DNA from: Mytilus californianus
Taxonomy: Eukaryota > Mollusca > Bivalvia > Mytilida > Mytilidae
DNA length: 64,000 nt
Direction: 5' to 3'
NCBI RefSeq assembly: GCF_021869535.1
Contig: NW_026262581.1
Span: 113,984,771-114,048,770 of the forward strand
The position numbers and the translations under genes were made by a program. How positions within the stretch are numbered: position 1 is the stretch's first letter; every line of letters starts with the position of its first letter. The notes under the pieces are model-generated. The model was not told the origin of the DNA, ran no database searches, and worked only from the letters and a program-made list of their open reading frames with translations. Of this stretch, positions 11,481 to 23,820 are shown piece by piece.

Positions 11481-11499
11481 AATAGGTATTGGATTTTCA

Positions 11500-13126
11500 A
11501 AGGTTTTGGCCTCGATCATTATTGATAGACATTAATTGTATAAATGTACATCTGCGACTCTTTTAGAAACAAATTTAACGATTAAAATAGATCGTAAATT
11601 ATACTGAAATGTTCAAGATTTTTTCTCGTGAGAATTTTTGTTACAAAAGTCGCAGCTGTAGTAAAATTGGTACATTAACCTTTAAATGTTACGAATGACG
11701 ATAACTTGACCGTTATATACATTCTGTAGCTCAAATCTACTATTAATATATTTAACAGTTTTATTTAATTTCATCTGAATTATCGAATGTTCACGCATTT
11801 TGTTTGCATTGATAAACAAATTAAGGTCACAATAATTCCCGCCATAATGATCATTACAAGCAGCCGTCTGCCTATTACAATTTATACTTTTGTATTGTAG
11901 ACATTCATTTTTTTGAATACCAGGGAAATTTGCCTTCCATTGTATGTTTAACCAAATCATTTTCGTCAGGTGTTCTTTGTAAGTTAACCAATTAAAACAA
12001 ACTGTTGCTAATATTGATTTCCAGCAAACTTGGGATATTGTTTACTTACCATAGAACAGTAAACAGGAAATCTTTCAATTTGCCTTCATCATCATGCACA
12101 CAGGATGTTTATAGAATTCTTCAGGTCCTGTTATAACAGACAACTGTACCACAATTACAAGCACGCTGTACATTTGACAACGCTAAAGATACTTTTAGTT
12201 TTCTTTTTAATTCATTATAAGAGTAGTTGTTTTATTAATAAGAATATCACTCATTTCAAAATCCCGGTGAAGGAATTGTGTATGAAGAAATGTTTTATTT
12301 ATTAACATTGGCTATACCGATGTGCTTTAAATATCTTGGAATTTTTAAAAGTAAAAATAAATATGAAAATTTAGACTTCCGTCAAGTAAAATATTAATGT
12401 CATAAATCGAATCTTATACAAATTGTACATACTACAGTTCTATCAGTATTTCAAGCTAAAAAATCAAAAGTATAAAATTAATAGAGTTATTGAATTATAG
12501 ATAACCAGAAAGATGTCTTTATATTCTGATAACAAACCTTCCAGTTTCCATTGAACAGGGTTTGCATGAAGAATAACGGACAACTTAATTTCCATTTTTG
12601 TATTATATTTGCCGCAAGTAAAATAAGAGATAATTCCGATTTCAATAAAACAAAACTGAGTATAATTTTCGTCCGCCTAAAACAGTACGAATAAAGAAGT
12701 CTTATTCAAATAAATGGTTAAAATTGCAGAAACCAATTCAGTTTGATAAGTTCAAATAATATAAGTGCATAATAACATGCATGTTGTAAAAGAATTAAGA
12801 AAGGTGATATCCTTCGTTTTATTGCACAAGTTAAGAATATTTCGATTTATTATAAATATGTATGAACAAAAAAGTAACGTTATCACGAATGCAAAATCAC
12901 AGAAACGATTTGAATAAAATAGTAATAGAATCGTTTTGTCATTATTAATACAAATCAAACCCTAATTATTACGTGCAACTTCCTAATAAATAATTATCTA
13001 AGCTGAAATGAGCACTTCCTTGACTGTAAATACAAAATTCCCTACAGAACAATTCCAGTAAATCGGTTATGTATTATTTTTCTTTTCTTACATTTATCTT
13101 ATATTAAACATTATCTTCTTTATGCA
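11500..13126. other. No gene recognised
   Basis: AT-rich presumed intronic or intergenic DNA. Short open frames show no coding character. Confidence 0.4.
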
Positions 13127-13406
13127 TAACTCTGATAACTTATCGCTTAGTTATGATCTATGATTATAACTCTGATAACTTATCGCTTAGTTATGATCTA
13201 TGATTATAACTCTGATAACTTATCGCTTAGTTATGATCTATGATTATAACTCTGATAGCTTATCGCTTAGTTATGATCTATGATTATAACTCTGATAACT
13301 TATCGCTTAGTTATGATCTATGATTATAACTCTGATAACTTATCGCTTAGTTATGATCTATGATTATAACTCTGATAACTTATCGCTTAGTTATGATCTA
13401 TGATTA
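13127..13406. repeat. 40-bp tandem repeat, 7 copies
   Basis: Seven units starting TAACTCTGATAACTTATCGC, nearly identical; one unit has GATAGCT in place of GATAACT. Unit contents include TTAGTTATGATCTATGATTA. There is no spacer diversity, so it is a minisatellite and not a CRISPR-type array. Confidence 0.97.
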
Positions 13407-13409
13407 TAA

Positions 13410-14000
13410 TGTTTTTTAACAACAACTTTTTATTTGCCTTTACCGAAAATGTGTGAAAATGTCCCCTTTCGGACAGGCAGTAGTTTACATAAAAAAGTAA
13501 TTATTGACTATACAGATAATAATGGGTATCTTCCTTCATAGCTTTTCTACAAATCCTAACTAGAAAAATTTTGTTAAATCACGAATATTGTGTTTATAAT
13601 AATGAGTTTTACCCGATATATATATTACGACTACACATGGAATAAAAAGTATAGATCAACCGTGTTAAAATGACTACTAAAAGTTCCCCGTCATGTCATA
13701 TGGATAATGTTTATTTTTGTAAATCTCATACCTGTGTCACATCGATTTTTGTCTATCGTAAAAATCATTACTTGCAACTAAGATAAAACTTACTATTGTA
13801 AACACATTTGCAATTTGCTATAACTTATACAGATTTACAATTCGAATAACGAAATATAAGCCATAAATCCACTTGGTCTACCGCAATTATCAAATTAGGA
13901 AAGATGGCAAATACTTAGGATAAGAGATGCTGGTGTGTCATTGACAGATTGTCCGATATGAACACACAAGTATCAGTCGTCTTGTACGAAAGCATCATCT
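13410..14000. other. No gene recognised
   Basis: AT-rich sequence without repeats or coding signal that I can identify. Confidence 0.4.
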
Positions 14001-14004
14001 CAGA

Positions 14005-14098
14005 AAAAATGAAAACAACACGTTATAAATTTCATGCGTCCAAAGCGCTTTTTAGGATCTACCTTCATCAAGAACGCTCAAAGCCGAATATCACAAAT
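14005..14098 (-). repeat. Dispersed repeat Z (minus orientation)
   Basis: Contains CTTCATCAAGAACGCTCAAA, followed by GCCGAAT. It is the same repeat as at 9090-9235 and directly precedes the Tc1-like remnant. Confidence 0.7.
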
Positions 14099-14099
14099 G

Positions 14100-14645
14100 T
14101 TGTTAAAGACAAACAAAGGACTGGAAGACCCCAACAAAACATCTGCGCGAGAAGGTGCCGCTTGAGGAAGAATAGAAAAACGAAACCCGTTCTCAAGCAT
14201 ATCTTTTTTGGCAACTCAGTGGTTGCTGCGCCATGCATTGTTGAGCTGAACCCTTCTGAAATAAGCTGGGTAAAAGAGATCGTAACTAACAAACAGACAC
14301 AAGGCGGTGCCTATCCCGTCGCCGCTTGAACTTGGGGTCATGAATAAAAAAAAACCGTTGCAGGTTACAGATGTTAGAGTTTGTGTATGACGACAACCTT
14401 ATACTGCATACTGGAGACAGTTCTTTTCGTTGGAAGTTCGGTAATGGTATTGGGGTGCGTGTCATATGACTGCAAGCTTTATCTCATCACGTTAGAATGA
14501 AACCTTAACGGGAAAAGTTACCAGAGAGAAATCTTGCACACTACCATAGTTTCTCTTTTCGACAACCATACTCTGCAGATCTGACCAACATTTATAGATG
14601 ACAACGCCAGACATCAACGTCCCGGCGCTAAGATCGACTACTAAT
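14100..14645 (+). pseudogene. Decayed Tc1/mariner-like transposase
   Basis: Between 14435 and 14640 one frame reads SSVMV-GCVS, a stop, NLNGKSYQREIL, then TFIDDNARHQRP. These match the catalytic core of Tc1-type DDE transposases, where SVMVWG, a NLxGxxYxxxIL stretch and FxxDNARPH occur in that order. In-frame stops and substitutions show it is dead. The stretch 14100-14200 with KDKQRTGRPQQ could be the end of the N-terminal helix-turn-helix domain (a GRP linker motif), but the middle is not readable. Decayed continuation up to about 14960 is possible. Terminal inverted repeats were not found. Confidence 0.6.
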
Positions 14646-15334
14646 ACCAGGTGCTATTTTCACTAAAAATCTTTCGACAAAAAATTATCGTAAGTTATAC
14701 TGAAATGCTCATGTCTAACGAGTGTTTTTTCTCGTAAGATGTTTTATGAAGTGGAACATAATTGGTCGTCGTGTATTTAAGAAAGTAACGCCAGATCATA
14801 ATCTCGCTGAATTAACTAATTTTTGCATCATGAATGGCAAAGACAAGTACCACGACATCTGATTCGACGCTTGACCGATGGAATGAAATGGCTGGTAGCA
14901 TCGGCCATTCGTGTGAACGGTAAAGTTACACTCGGTTTATATTGAATATCGTGATGTTTATTGTAACACTGAAACATTTTGTCGTTTTCCGAACAAAATG
15001 AATTGTGCTACTGAACTTTTCATCTTGGAAGTATATAAGTTGATTATTGTCACTTTTTAGTACACATGACTGCCTATTGTTAGTTAGTTAAATTCATTAT
15101 TTTTTTCAACCTTTTTGTTTTCCACTAGTCTTCAAAATAACAAAATGGCTGAAAGACTATACTTTTAGGTTCCATAAATAACATTATATGTTGATATATA
15201 TTCGTGCGTGCGATATATTTTGCAACGTGTATAGATGAGATGAACTTGAGCGAAAGGTATGCAATATGACTAGATCAAACTAAATTGGTTTTAGCAATAT
15301 ATTTAATACTAAGTATTTAAGTAAATTTTTAATA

Positions 15335-15500
15335 AGTGGTACCTGCCAACATTTTTGTAAATAATTTACTTAGGAGTTCGTCTGCGGTCCTGTACATTTG
15401 CCAGGTTAATTAAGAGAGAGTTAATTGACAAAAAGACGATTAAGTTCTTTTATTGGAGCATCAAGAGTTGATCTTTAATCACAACTCACAAAGTAATTAA
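15335..15500. repeat. Dispersed repeat, matching 17580-17720
   Basis: Both copies share AGTTCTTTTATTGGAGC, ATTGACAAAAAGACGATTAA-type sequence and a CTTAGGAGTTCGTCTGC / CGTAGGAGTTTGGCTAC block in the same order. Confidence 0.65.
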
Positions 15501-15977
15501 GAGTCAGCTATGATACTCATTTTACTGGAGATGAATTCTAATACTTATGAAGATATCATGTTTTAGTGCAGAAACAGCTATGAAAAACTGTACTGGACTT
15601 GTATGTTGATGGTCATAACAACTTCACGATTTTCCACTAGTAGAATAGTGTTTTGGAGATGTGTATCATATTTTGCAGCAATATAACAATTAGAAAAATT
15701 CAAAAGAAAACAACGAAAACATAAAGGTAAAAAACAATAACAAAACTGGGAGCAAAATTTTATCCACCCCTAGAGCTACAGTAATTACACAGTCATTGAT
15801 TTGCTTTGGAAGTTCCCATGTATCACAAAAACAAAATTAGAGATGCCCAAAAGTATTTTAGAATTTAGATTATTGTTCCCCAATAAAGTAATGGGAAAGT
15901 TCAATTTTTACTAAGAGAGAACCATTAAAAACAAATTTGAAAAATAACGAACAAAATAGCAGGGGCACAATGGTTAT

Positions 15978-16410
15978 ATTCGGCCTTTAGCGTTCCTGAT
16001 GAAGGTAAATCCAGAAAAGCGATTCGGACGCATGAACTATATAACGTGTTGTTTTCATTTTTTGCAGCACTGAGTCTATACCTCTGCTGGTGGACTATCA
16101 GTCCCCGAGGGTATCATCAGCTCAGTAGTCAGTACGTCGGTACTGACATGATTTATAACAAACTTTCTAAAATTGCCAGTTTATAAATTTTGAAATTAAA
16201 AAGAAACTAAGGTTTCAATTCCCTCAGGCAAAGTTGGCCTTAGATTGATTTGGATAATTATTTATGTCTTTTTTTAGTTATATAGCTCTTCAACTGTTTC
16301 GCTTTTATTCATCCTTGACTTTCAAATATTCGGCTTTGAGCGTTCCTGATGAAGGTAAATACAGAAAAGCGCTTCGGACGCATGTTCATAACGTGTTGTT
16401 TTCATTTTTT
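15978..16410 (+). repeat. Composite repeat: two direct copies of repeat Z around a ~200 bp unit
   Basis: Repeat Z occurs at 15978-16062 and again at 16320-16405 in the same orientation, both with CGTTCCTGATGAAGGTAAAT. The stretch between them contains GGTGGACTATCAGTCCCCGA and CAGTACGTCGGTACTGACAT. A similar T-rich lead-in (GCTCTTCAACTGTTTCGCTT, near 16287) is also present, inverted, at 9205. Confidence 0.7.
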
Positions 16411-16734
16411 ATATACATTCGAGAAATTTATGTCAAATTATGTTTTAGGGTTTAGGAGCCGAAACAATTTTAAATGTGTTCATATAAACAGGATAATGTC
16501 ATGCCGAAGTAAACCCCTAAATTCATTCGGAAAAGGAAATGATATAAGAAGTTTATAAAGTACATCTTGGATGAAAAAGTTGCTAGGACGTTCTCCCATC
16601 ATCATTTCCTCTCGATTCAGAAAGCTGGGTTTAAAATAAGCATACGGACCATAACTACAGTCATCTGTGATTGCGTAAAAATAAGGAAAAAAATAGATAT
16701 GGGAAGACAATAATTTAATTGCTGTTCAGTTATG

Positions 16735-17580
16735 AAAATTTTGATAAAATAAACGATTTTCTTTTAAAAGGAAATTGATGACTTGTATCGTGTTTTTTTG
16801 GTAACAATAAGCCATTTAAGTATTTAAGATATGTTTTTATTTAAATTTAAGGGATCATACGACTTTAATTGACTAAAATGCAGACTTCTTTTTCTGTTAT
16901 ATTCACTCCTTGTTGTGATGCCTTTAGTGCCAATTTCGCTGACTAGTTAAAAAATACTACCGGATTAACCATAGCTTTACATTTAAACAATCTACACCAA
17001 CTTAAGAAAATAACAGTCGTTTTGATATCATTTGGCAGATTGCAGTCATGGTTTTTACCTTATATGTATAATAAATTTCCAGCCTCACTTGGGCCGTTAT
17101 CTTTTCTATATCGCCCGACCGACAATGTATATTTGAGAATCATATAACAAGTTTTCTGATAGAATTTTCTTTTTGGATTCAAAATCAGATTCAATTCACG
17201 AACAAATGTAATTTAAAGAAAGGAAAGCGTTATTGTTTGGAATTTATAATAAGATGTAAACTTGAATTTACCAAACGAATATATGTCAGTTTTCCTAACT
17301 AAAACATCAAAAATACTGAATACTTTTCACGGTATTATAATGAGGGTATCAATATCGACCTGTTTCCGACTAATTGCAACTAAGCTCATTAAAGTTGTTT
17401 GACACTTTCTTTCCGGTGATATATATAATGACAACCAAGTAGAACTTAAGGGTTCATAAGTTTTAATGAGATTTTTTTTCTGAAATAGCTAGACTTATAA
17501 GGAAGTTCATATGGGATGAATGTCATCACAAAATAAGTCCAACATTTATGGCGATCAAATCTGCTATTGGTCTTATTTAA
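16735..17580 (+). repeat. AT-rich repeat family X, copy A
   Basis: Aligns in order with 22420-22483 plus 22997-23770 (copy B), including AAACGATTTTCTTTTAAAAG, GGAATTTATAATAAGATGT, ACCAAACGAATATATGTCAG and GGGATGAATGTCAT. It lacks the RT-P insertion present in copy B. Confidence 0.75.
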
Positions 17581-17720
17581 TAACTGGGACCAGTCAAATT
17601 TTTGTAAATTCTTAACGTAGGAGTTTGGCTACAATCTTGTAATTTGTCAGGGTAATTTGACAAAAAGACTATTCAGTTCTTTTATTGGAGCTTGGTCTTG
17701 AATCACATCTCTGTGCATCA
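17580..17720. repeat. Dispersed repeat, matching 15335-15500
   Basis: Second copy of the repeat at 15335-15500, placed directly after family X copy A. Confidence 0.6.
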
Positions 17721-17721
17721 C

Positions 17722-17835
17722 AAAATGATAAAGAGAGAAGCGAAAGATACCAAAGGTTCATTCAAACTCATAAGTCGAAAATAAACTGACAACGCCATGG
17801 CTAAAAAAGAAAAAGACAAACAATATTAATTCTTC
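17722..17835 (-). repeat. RT-P far-3' tail fragment (minus orientation)
   Basis: Reverse complement of the tail seen at 27700-27772, with GCCATGGCGTTGTCAGT, CGACTTA and a GGTATCTTTCGC-type stretch. A shorter relic of the same tail occurs at 59125-59165. Confidence 0.55.
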
Positions 17836-18094
17836 TACATTCCAAACCGAGCGTTCCACGGATAATCAAATGAGAGACAATCATACTTATTAAATGACTA
17901 TAAATTTTCTGTTTTCTCATTGGCTAAAAGCATAGGAAATCCTCTTTGATAAAACATTATATTCACCGCGGCAAAAATCACGAGAGGTTAATTAGATTTA
18001 GAACAGCGTCCGTGTACTTAAATATAGACATTCCAAGGCAACGTCAATGACGTAGGTTTATAACGTCATGTAAATTCCCTTTTTTTTTTCTTTT

Positions 18095-18178
18095 TCTTCT
18101 TGTTTTCTGTGCATTTTTTCTCTTCTTCTTGTTTTCTGTGTATTTTTTCTCTTCTTCTTGTTTTATGTGTATTTTTTA
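18095..18178. repeat. 29-bp pyrimidine-rich tandem repeat, about 3 copies
   Basis: The unit TCTTCTTGTTTTCTGTGTAT plus a T-rich end is repeated three times. Confidence 0.85.
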
Positions 18179-18589
18179 GTAAACTTTATTGAATCAACCT
18201 ATGGAAATTAGCAATTGCAAAAGCAGATGATATATTTAGTATAAAAACAGTGAGCAGTTTTAAAAGTATCTTGAACTGTTTGTTATTTTAATGATTGTGA
18301 TCATGACAGTGGTCACTATCGAAATGTATAATCCTTTCAACTTTTATTTCAAAATGTCACGTTTTGTTCTTACTCAAATACTTAAAGTATAGTGTTCACT
18401 TAGTCTCTTTTATAGTATCTTAGAATTAAATATTACAATTACACTGAAAAGGCCAATTTGAAGTTGGTTGTGGGCAGACTAAAAGTACATCAGATATAAT
18501 GCTGTAGTCATAACGGATTATTCAACTAGTAATGGCATCTTAAAAGTATATGTAACTAAATTTGTCTTAAGTTATCTACTTTCTCCGTA

Positions 18590-18865
18590 CAGTTAAAAAA
18601 TATTGTATAGGAGTCGTTTCCAGTTATTGCGTGACACAGTGCATGCGGTTATACAATGATGTAATGTGTGACATTTGTTCAATTCATGCTGAGGAAGGGG
18701 ACAAAATTAGTAAACTAAAGTTGTTATTTCTAATTTCTCCTTACCATTGAAAAAAATATTGTATAGGAGTAGTTTCCAGTTATTGCGTGACACAGTGCAG
18801 GTGGTTATGCAATGATGTAACGTGTGACATTTGTTCAATTCATGCTTAGAGAGTTGACAAAAATT
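18590..18865. repeat. 156-bp tandem duplication
   Basis: TATTGTATAGGAGT followed by TTTCCAGTTATTGCGTGACA starts at 18601 and again at 18757. The homology extends through ACATTTGTTCAATTCATGCT. Confidence 0.9.
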
Positions 18866-18914
18866 TGCTATCGCAAATTTGTTGATTTTACATTGTTAAT
18901 TGTCCGACCGTATA

Positions 18915-19250
18915 TATATATATCCCAGACAAGCTGATACGATATGCAAGAGCTTGCGTTTCTTACCACAATAGGCGGTTGTTGCTTACAATCTATTCAA
19001 CCAAGGGTTCTTCGTGGTAAAGTTAAAGTCTTCCCATAAATATTTAAATGGACGCCATCATGATAAAGTTCCCATTATGGAATATCTGTGTTACATATGA
19101 TGACGGACATGTTCCACTTCTCGTATCCACAATCTGTCTCCTTTTCCTCGATGATGACATCAGAGAACGCAACTTTTCACCAAATTTTCTATTAAAGGAG
19201 CAGGAACCGTTTATCCGTCAGGAAAAAATGAGTTAGCCCCAGTCTTCATA
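18915..19250 (+). pseudogene. RT-P retroelement fragment (highly decayed)
   Basis: Traces of the RT-P C-terminal chain can be followed with several frame changes: a TATATATCCCAGACAAGCTG / IRY-like start, the ATTTAAATGGACGCCATCAT region corresponding to FYGRHH, and a GISVT stretch. The order matches the copy at 22490-22760. Confidence 0.5.
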
Positions 19251-19259
19251 TAGTATTCA

Positions 19260-21255
19260 AGTTGCTCAATTTTAGATTCCCTGTGTGTATTTTGTTGATT
19301 TCGTTTAACTTAAATATAATAATTTTTCTTTTTGACTATTATGTTGTCGGTCTATTTTTCATAAATATGGGTTAAAGCTTACCTATATATGTGCTAGACC
19401 AAAGTTTGAAATACGTAAAGCCTTTCGGCTTACACAAAAGTAAAACTTTTGAGGAGTCGTTCTTTTAATTTATGATCACCATGATGAGATCGATAATGTT
19501 GTACATATGTGAACCAATCCTTTCAAAAAAGTTTTCCCGTTGCTTGATGCACTCGTGATTACATTGGCTAAAATTATACATGGAGAAAAAGAACAAATCA
19601 CACATATTGAGACAATGTTTATTGATATATTTGTTTTTAACATATTATTTTGAATTATTTTCTATCATAAAACAACGCATTTAAAGATAACACATATTTT
19701 GAATTATTTTGAACAAAAAAAAAGATTTTTAAATAATATACATACACTTTTCACAATACAGCACCAAATTGCTAGTGAATGTGTGGTTTAAGTTCTTATA
19801 ATTAGTCGCAAAGGACAGTATTAAAATGTTTTTTTATTCAACTGTCTTTAAAGGAATGAAGATTGCAAGGCTTGAACATTTCTATTAGACGATAATGTGT
19901 CCCTTATTTGGAAGTGTTTTTATCTGAGTAAGTTACGAGCATCACCACAAGGATTAGCCATGGTCTCATTTTATACCATTTGCTGACTTTTTTTCCGGAT
20001 TTTCCCGTTCATAATATTCTTTTACGGGTTTGTCTATAGTTAGTATCATACTGAAAATGAGTGAGGGATTTGGACAGCTGTCGTATTAATTTGATTGGCG
20101 GCATTAAACCAGTTGAATCAAGCATTTTATTTTAAAAGAATATCTAACAATCACAATATCTAGTATTTCCTTTCGCATTACATGGTAAAATATATCTTTA
20201 TTTGATGTTATAAATCGTAAAAATCATTTGAAATTAAGGAATACATCTCCCTCGTGCAAAGCTCTGATTCCTTGTCCAGTGTTGGTTATGTGGTTTATTG
20301 TTTTTGTTTAAACCAGCTCGTCAACTTTTGTATAAGGTTTGCTTTTTTTTAAATACATTGACAAAGAGCATCACTGAACAGACATTATTTTTTCGAAAAG
20401 TGCATCAGATGCATGCAGAAAAGTTGTTGGGAGTTTTTTTTAATGTATTTAAGGTATGAAAAATTAATTTTGAGTCAGCATATCTTATAAATTCCTGATA
20501 ACAGTGCCTGGATACATAATATTTTAATCTTACCAATCTCACCTCAAAAGGCTTCGTTATTTAAGGAAATTATAAATAGAAAAAAAGTGTTTTTTGCAGA
20601 CTGTTATGCTGATGTATAATAATCAAGGTATTCCAATGCAAATGCCTTTTCATGTCTTTATGAAATCAAGCGTGTATTGACCATGCTTGCTATCGTTTTT
20701 TTTCGAATCTTCTTTGTCATTGCTGTTTAAACCACAACCAATCCCGCGAATCATTATAGAATCCATAGCAAAACAAAACACAACTACAGCTTGAGTAATA
20801 ATGTAGACATGATGTATAACGGAATTCGTATTTTTTGCTTCGATATGTATAATGATAGGAGAAGCTTGAATAAGATCTTATCGGCTATGTTTAAATCCTT
20901 TCATACATTGATTTATTACAACCAATAAATTTTGCCTTGACCACTTTTACCGCACTCATTACACTTTAGTGTTTCAGTTTACATTATTATTTTCATTTCA
21001 ACCATACCGTGTTCTGTATCTCATCAATGTAATAATAGCTGCAACATTATACATTGTTCAACAGAAAATCTGTATTCAGTTTAGTATGAAACAAATATAA
21101 GGAAGAATTTCGCTAGGACTTTACAGTGTCACAGACTACTTTCGATAAAAGTTAAGTAAGTACGTTAATAATCCTGTCGCTTAATGTATGTCATGGCAGT
21201 ATTTATCCTTTCCTTTATAGTCTGTAGTAGTTCGGCCGTAGACTATTATACACTG
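19260..21255. other. No gene recognised; includes a dispersed repeat at 20215-20335
   Basis: AT-rich sequence downstream (in transcription sense) of the GPCR. The only repeat I can tie to elsewhere is the block near 20246 shared with 11395. Confidence 0.4.
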
Positions 21256-21261
21256 GTCATC

Positions 21262-21267
21262 TTTATT
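21262..21267 (-). promoter_or_regulatory. Candidate polyadenylation signal for the GPCR gene
   Basis: AATAAA on the minus strand, about 80 nt beyond the GPCR stop codon. Several such hexamers occur by chance in DNA this AT-rich, so this is positional support only. Confidence 0.35.
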
Positions 21268-21347
21268 TTGAAACGGATGGTCGGTCTTACAAATGAATTG
21301 ACAGGCAGGCCATGACAAATATAACAAGTGATTGTTTGTTCTGATGT

Positions 21348-21770
21348 TCACGATGCAGGATTTGATTGATAAGCTCTATTAACTGACAGACTAGATAATG
21401 TTGTATTGTCCCGAGATATTGTGGCATTCTCCCTGCAATCCAACTTACCAGATATAAATGATGTCGATCTAGACTGGAATGAATATCGGATAAAGGATCC
21501 ATTTCTTGTCCGTGCTACTGGTTTTGAACGACAAATTAATAAAAATGTCTGTTTAAAAGCATTTCTGAAGTTTTTGGACATAAAGGCATATAGAAATGGA
21601 TTTATACAACTATTGAAATATGACATTACGTACATAGCTTGACGTGGACGTTTAAGTTCCCCCACGTTCAAATTGTCGATAATTTTGAATGATACGAGTA
21701 AATTGTTCGTCATTATTGGACCCCAACACAATATAAACAATACTACTACAGCAATTAACATCTTCATCAC
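21348..21770 (-). CDS. Class A neuropeptide-type GPCR, last exon (TM6, TM7, C-terminal tail)
   Basis: The exon starts after a T-rich acceptor (AG at 21772-21771) and ends in TGA, encoding 140 residues. TM6 holds FILCWGP, the CWxP switch. TM7 holds NSCINPFLYAF, the NPxxY motif, followed by SKNFR of helix 8. A cysteine in LLICRSK is a possible palmitoylation site. The tail is rich in S, T and R. Loss of the DNA base bias seen in flanks and intact motifs suggest a functional gene. The receptor would sit in the plasma membrane and couple a peptide signal to G proteins. Ligand class is not determinable here; resemblance is to QRFP/CCK/trissin-like receptors in general. Confidence 0.88.
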   Translation of the reverse strand: MMKMLIAVVVLFILCWGPIMTNNLLVSFKIIDNLNVGELKRPRQAMYVMSYFNSCINPFLYAFMSKNFRNAFKQTFLLICRSKPVARTRNGSFIRYSFQSRSTSFISGKLDCRENATISRDNTTLSSLSVNRAYQSNPAS

Positions 21771-21924
21771 CTAAAAAAAAAGAAGAAACGCATTAGAAAA
21801 AGAAACGTTGATCGCTTTGCATTATTTGTAATTAAATAAAGATAAACGACACAACAACTCAACAACTCAACAATACTTAAAATAGAATAGTCATAGGAAA
21901 CGACTTTCTGTGATAATAATGATA

Positions 21925-23820
21925 GGGAAATTATTGAACCAATGCATACATATATACTAAACTGAGTCCTTCGGTTTTTTTTAAACATTTGTTGCGAATC
22001 AATACTACTTCTAATCGCAAAAAATATTTAATTCGGTGATTGTTGATAGAAAACTTTGGCTGCTTATAAACTTTCGGATTTACTAGTAGTTGTCCATGTT
22101 TACCGATTGTGATCCTTGATGATAGAGCAATGTTTATGTGTTTTTTTTTTAATTTTCCATGCATTCCAATTTGTAAATTAAACTTGTCTTAACCAGTTGT
22201 TAAATGATTTGGTGTATTAATTTTGTCTGTCAGCATCAGTTAATAATATCTTCCTTTCACGTTTGCTTTAATTTTTCTTCCATCAAGGCTTTTTTTATCG
22301 AACTTGCGCTGTGTGGTTGCATTATTTCTAACGAGAGGATTTGTGGTTACGTCACTTCATATGGTCAAGCTGTCAAAGAATTAGGGTACGGAGAGACAAT
22401 GCCTGTATAAAGATTTGGATATCATAAAATAAACGATTTTCTTTTAAAAGGAAATCTGTGTACACGTGTTTTATAGTAAAACTTAGCGCCTGCATATGGA
22501 GTATATATCTCCCAGTTGATACGATTTCCAGGTCTTACATTTCCTATCGTGATTTCCTATATTGAGGGTTGCTGCTCACAAGGAAGATATTAAACGAAGA
22601 GTTTCAGGTAGTGAAGTTGAATCATTCCTTCGTAAATTTTATGGACGCCATCACGAGTTGGTTGACCTTTACGGAATATCTGTTTAACAGATGACGACGA
22701 AAATGTTCCAATTGTCGTACCACAATCCCATCCTCTTTTCACCGAATGTGACCTACCGAATTAGACCTTTCATCGGGTTTGTACTTGCATGAACAACACT
22801 ACGCGTGCCACATGTAGAGCAGGATTTGCTTACCCTTCCGGAGCACCTGAGATCACCCCCGGTTTTTGTTGGGGTTCGTGTTGCTTAGTTTTTTTTATGT
22901 TGTTTTTTGTGTACAGTTATTTGTATTTTTGTCTTTTTCTTTTTTTTCGACTTAAGAGTTTGAATGAGCCTTTGGTATCTTAGGTCTCTCATTTATCCAT
23001 TCAAGTATTCAGAGCATTTTATCTTTATTTTGTTACATTTGGAGGATCATTTGACTTTGATTTACTAAATTGCAGAATTTATTATTCTTCTTGTTATATT
23101 CATTTCATATTGTGATGCCATTAGTTCAGATTTCTTGGACATGCTAGTTAAATAATGATACACAGATTTACTATTATAGCTTAGAATTAAAATTTTCGGC
23201 AGCAACATAAAAATATAACAGTCGATCTTTATAACTTTTTATCATTCGCTACTCCACGGTTTATGGCAGTTTACAGAGAATGATATCATAAGTTTTCCCA
23301 AAACATTTTTCGTTTTGGATACAAAATCAGATTCATTTTACCAAAAAACTGTAATTAAAAGAAAGGAAAACGTTATTGTGTGGAATTTATAATAAGATGT
23401 TAACTTTAATTTACCAAACGAATATATGTCAGTTTTCATAACTAAAACATAAAAATCCTGATTACTTGCCGCAAGCAGGAAGAAGCCGGAAATGAAATTG
23501 TAAGCTTAATATATCCTACATTGTACATAAGGGTATCAATATCGATCTGTTTTCTACTAATTGCAACTAAGTTCATTAAGGTTTTTTCTTTTCTTTCCGG
23601 CGATTTATATAATGACAATCAAACAGAACGTAAGGGTTCATATATTTTAATGAGTTTCGGAGAGTTTTTTTTATCTGAAATCTTTCGACTAATAAGGAAG
23701 TTTATATGGGATGAATGTCATTGCAAAATAAGACCAACATTGATGCCGATCAAATCTGCTATTAGGGTGATTAAGTGTTGTTTTCTGCATCATTATTATT
23801 CTCAAGATTAGTAATATAAA
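21925..23820. repeat. AT-rich repeat family X, copy B (filled with an RT-P fragment)
   Basis: 21925-22200 matches 29925-30250 (copy C), and 22420-22483 plus 22997-23770 matches copy A. Between 22484 and 22996 an RT-P 3' fragment interrupts the family. The copy lies in the last intron(s) of the GPCR. Confidence 0.75.
22484..22996 (+). pseudogene. RT-P retroelement 3' fragment inserted in family X
   Basis: Begins GCGCCTGCATATGGAGTATA, encoding PAYGVYIS, and continues through the KLLNE/VKLNH-like, FYGRHHELV and YGIS stretches with frame damage. It then has the GGAGCACCTGAGATCACCCC tail and a T-rich end with CGACTTAAGAG. Its left boundary with family X is shared exactly by the copy at 27274. Confidence 0.65.

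Noticed and set aside
13127-13406. Possible CRISPR-like array
   Set aside because: Units abut directly with no unique spacers; eukaryotic minisatellite.
21406-21642. Plus-strand frame over the GPCR last exon
   Set aside because: Shadow of the real minus-strand exon.
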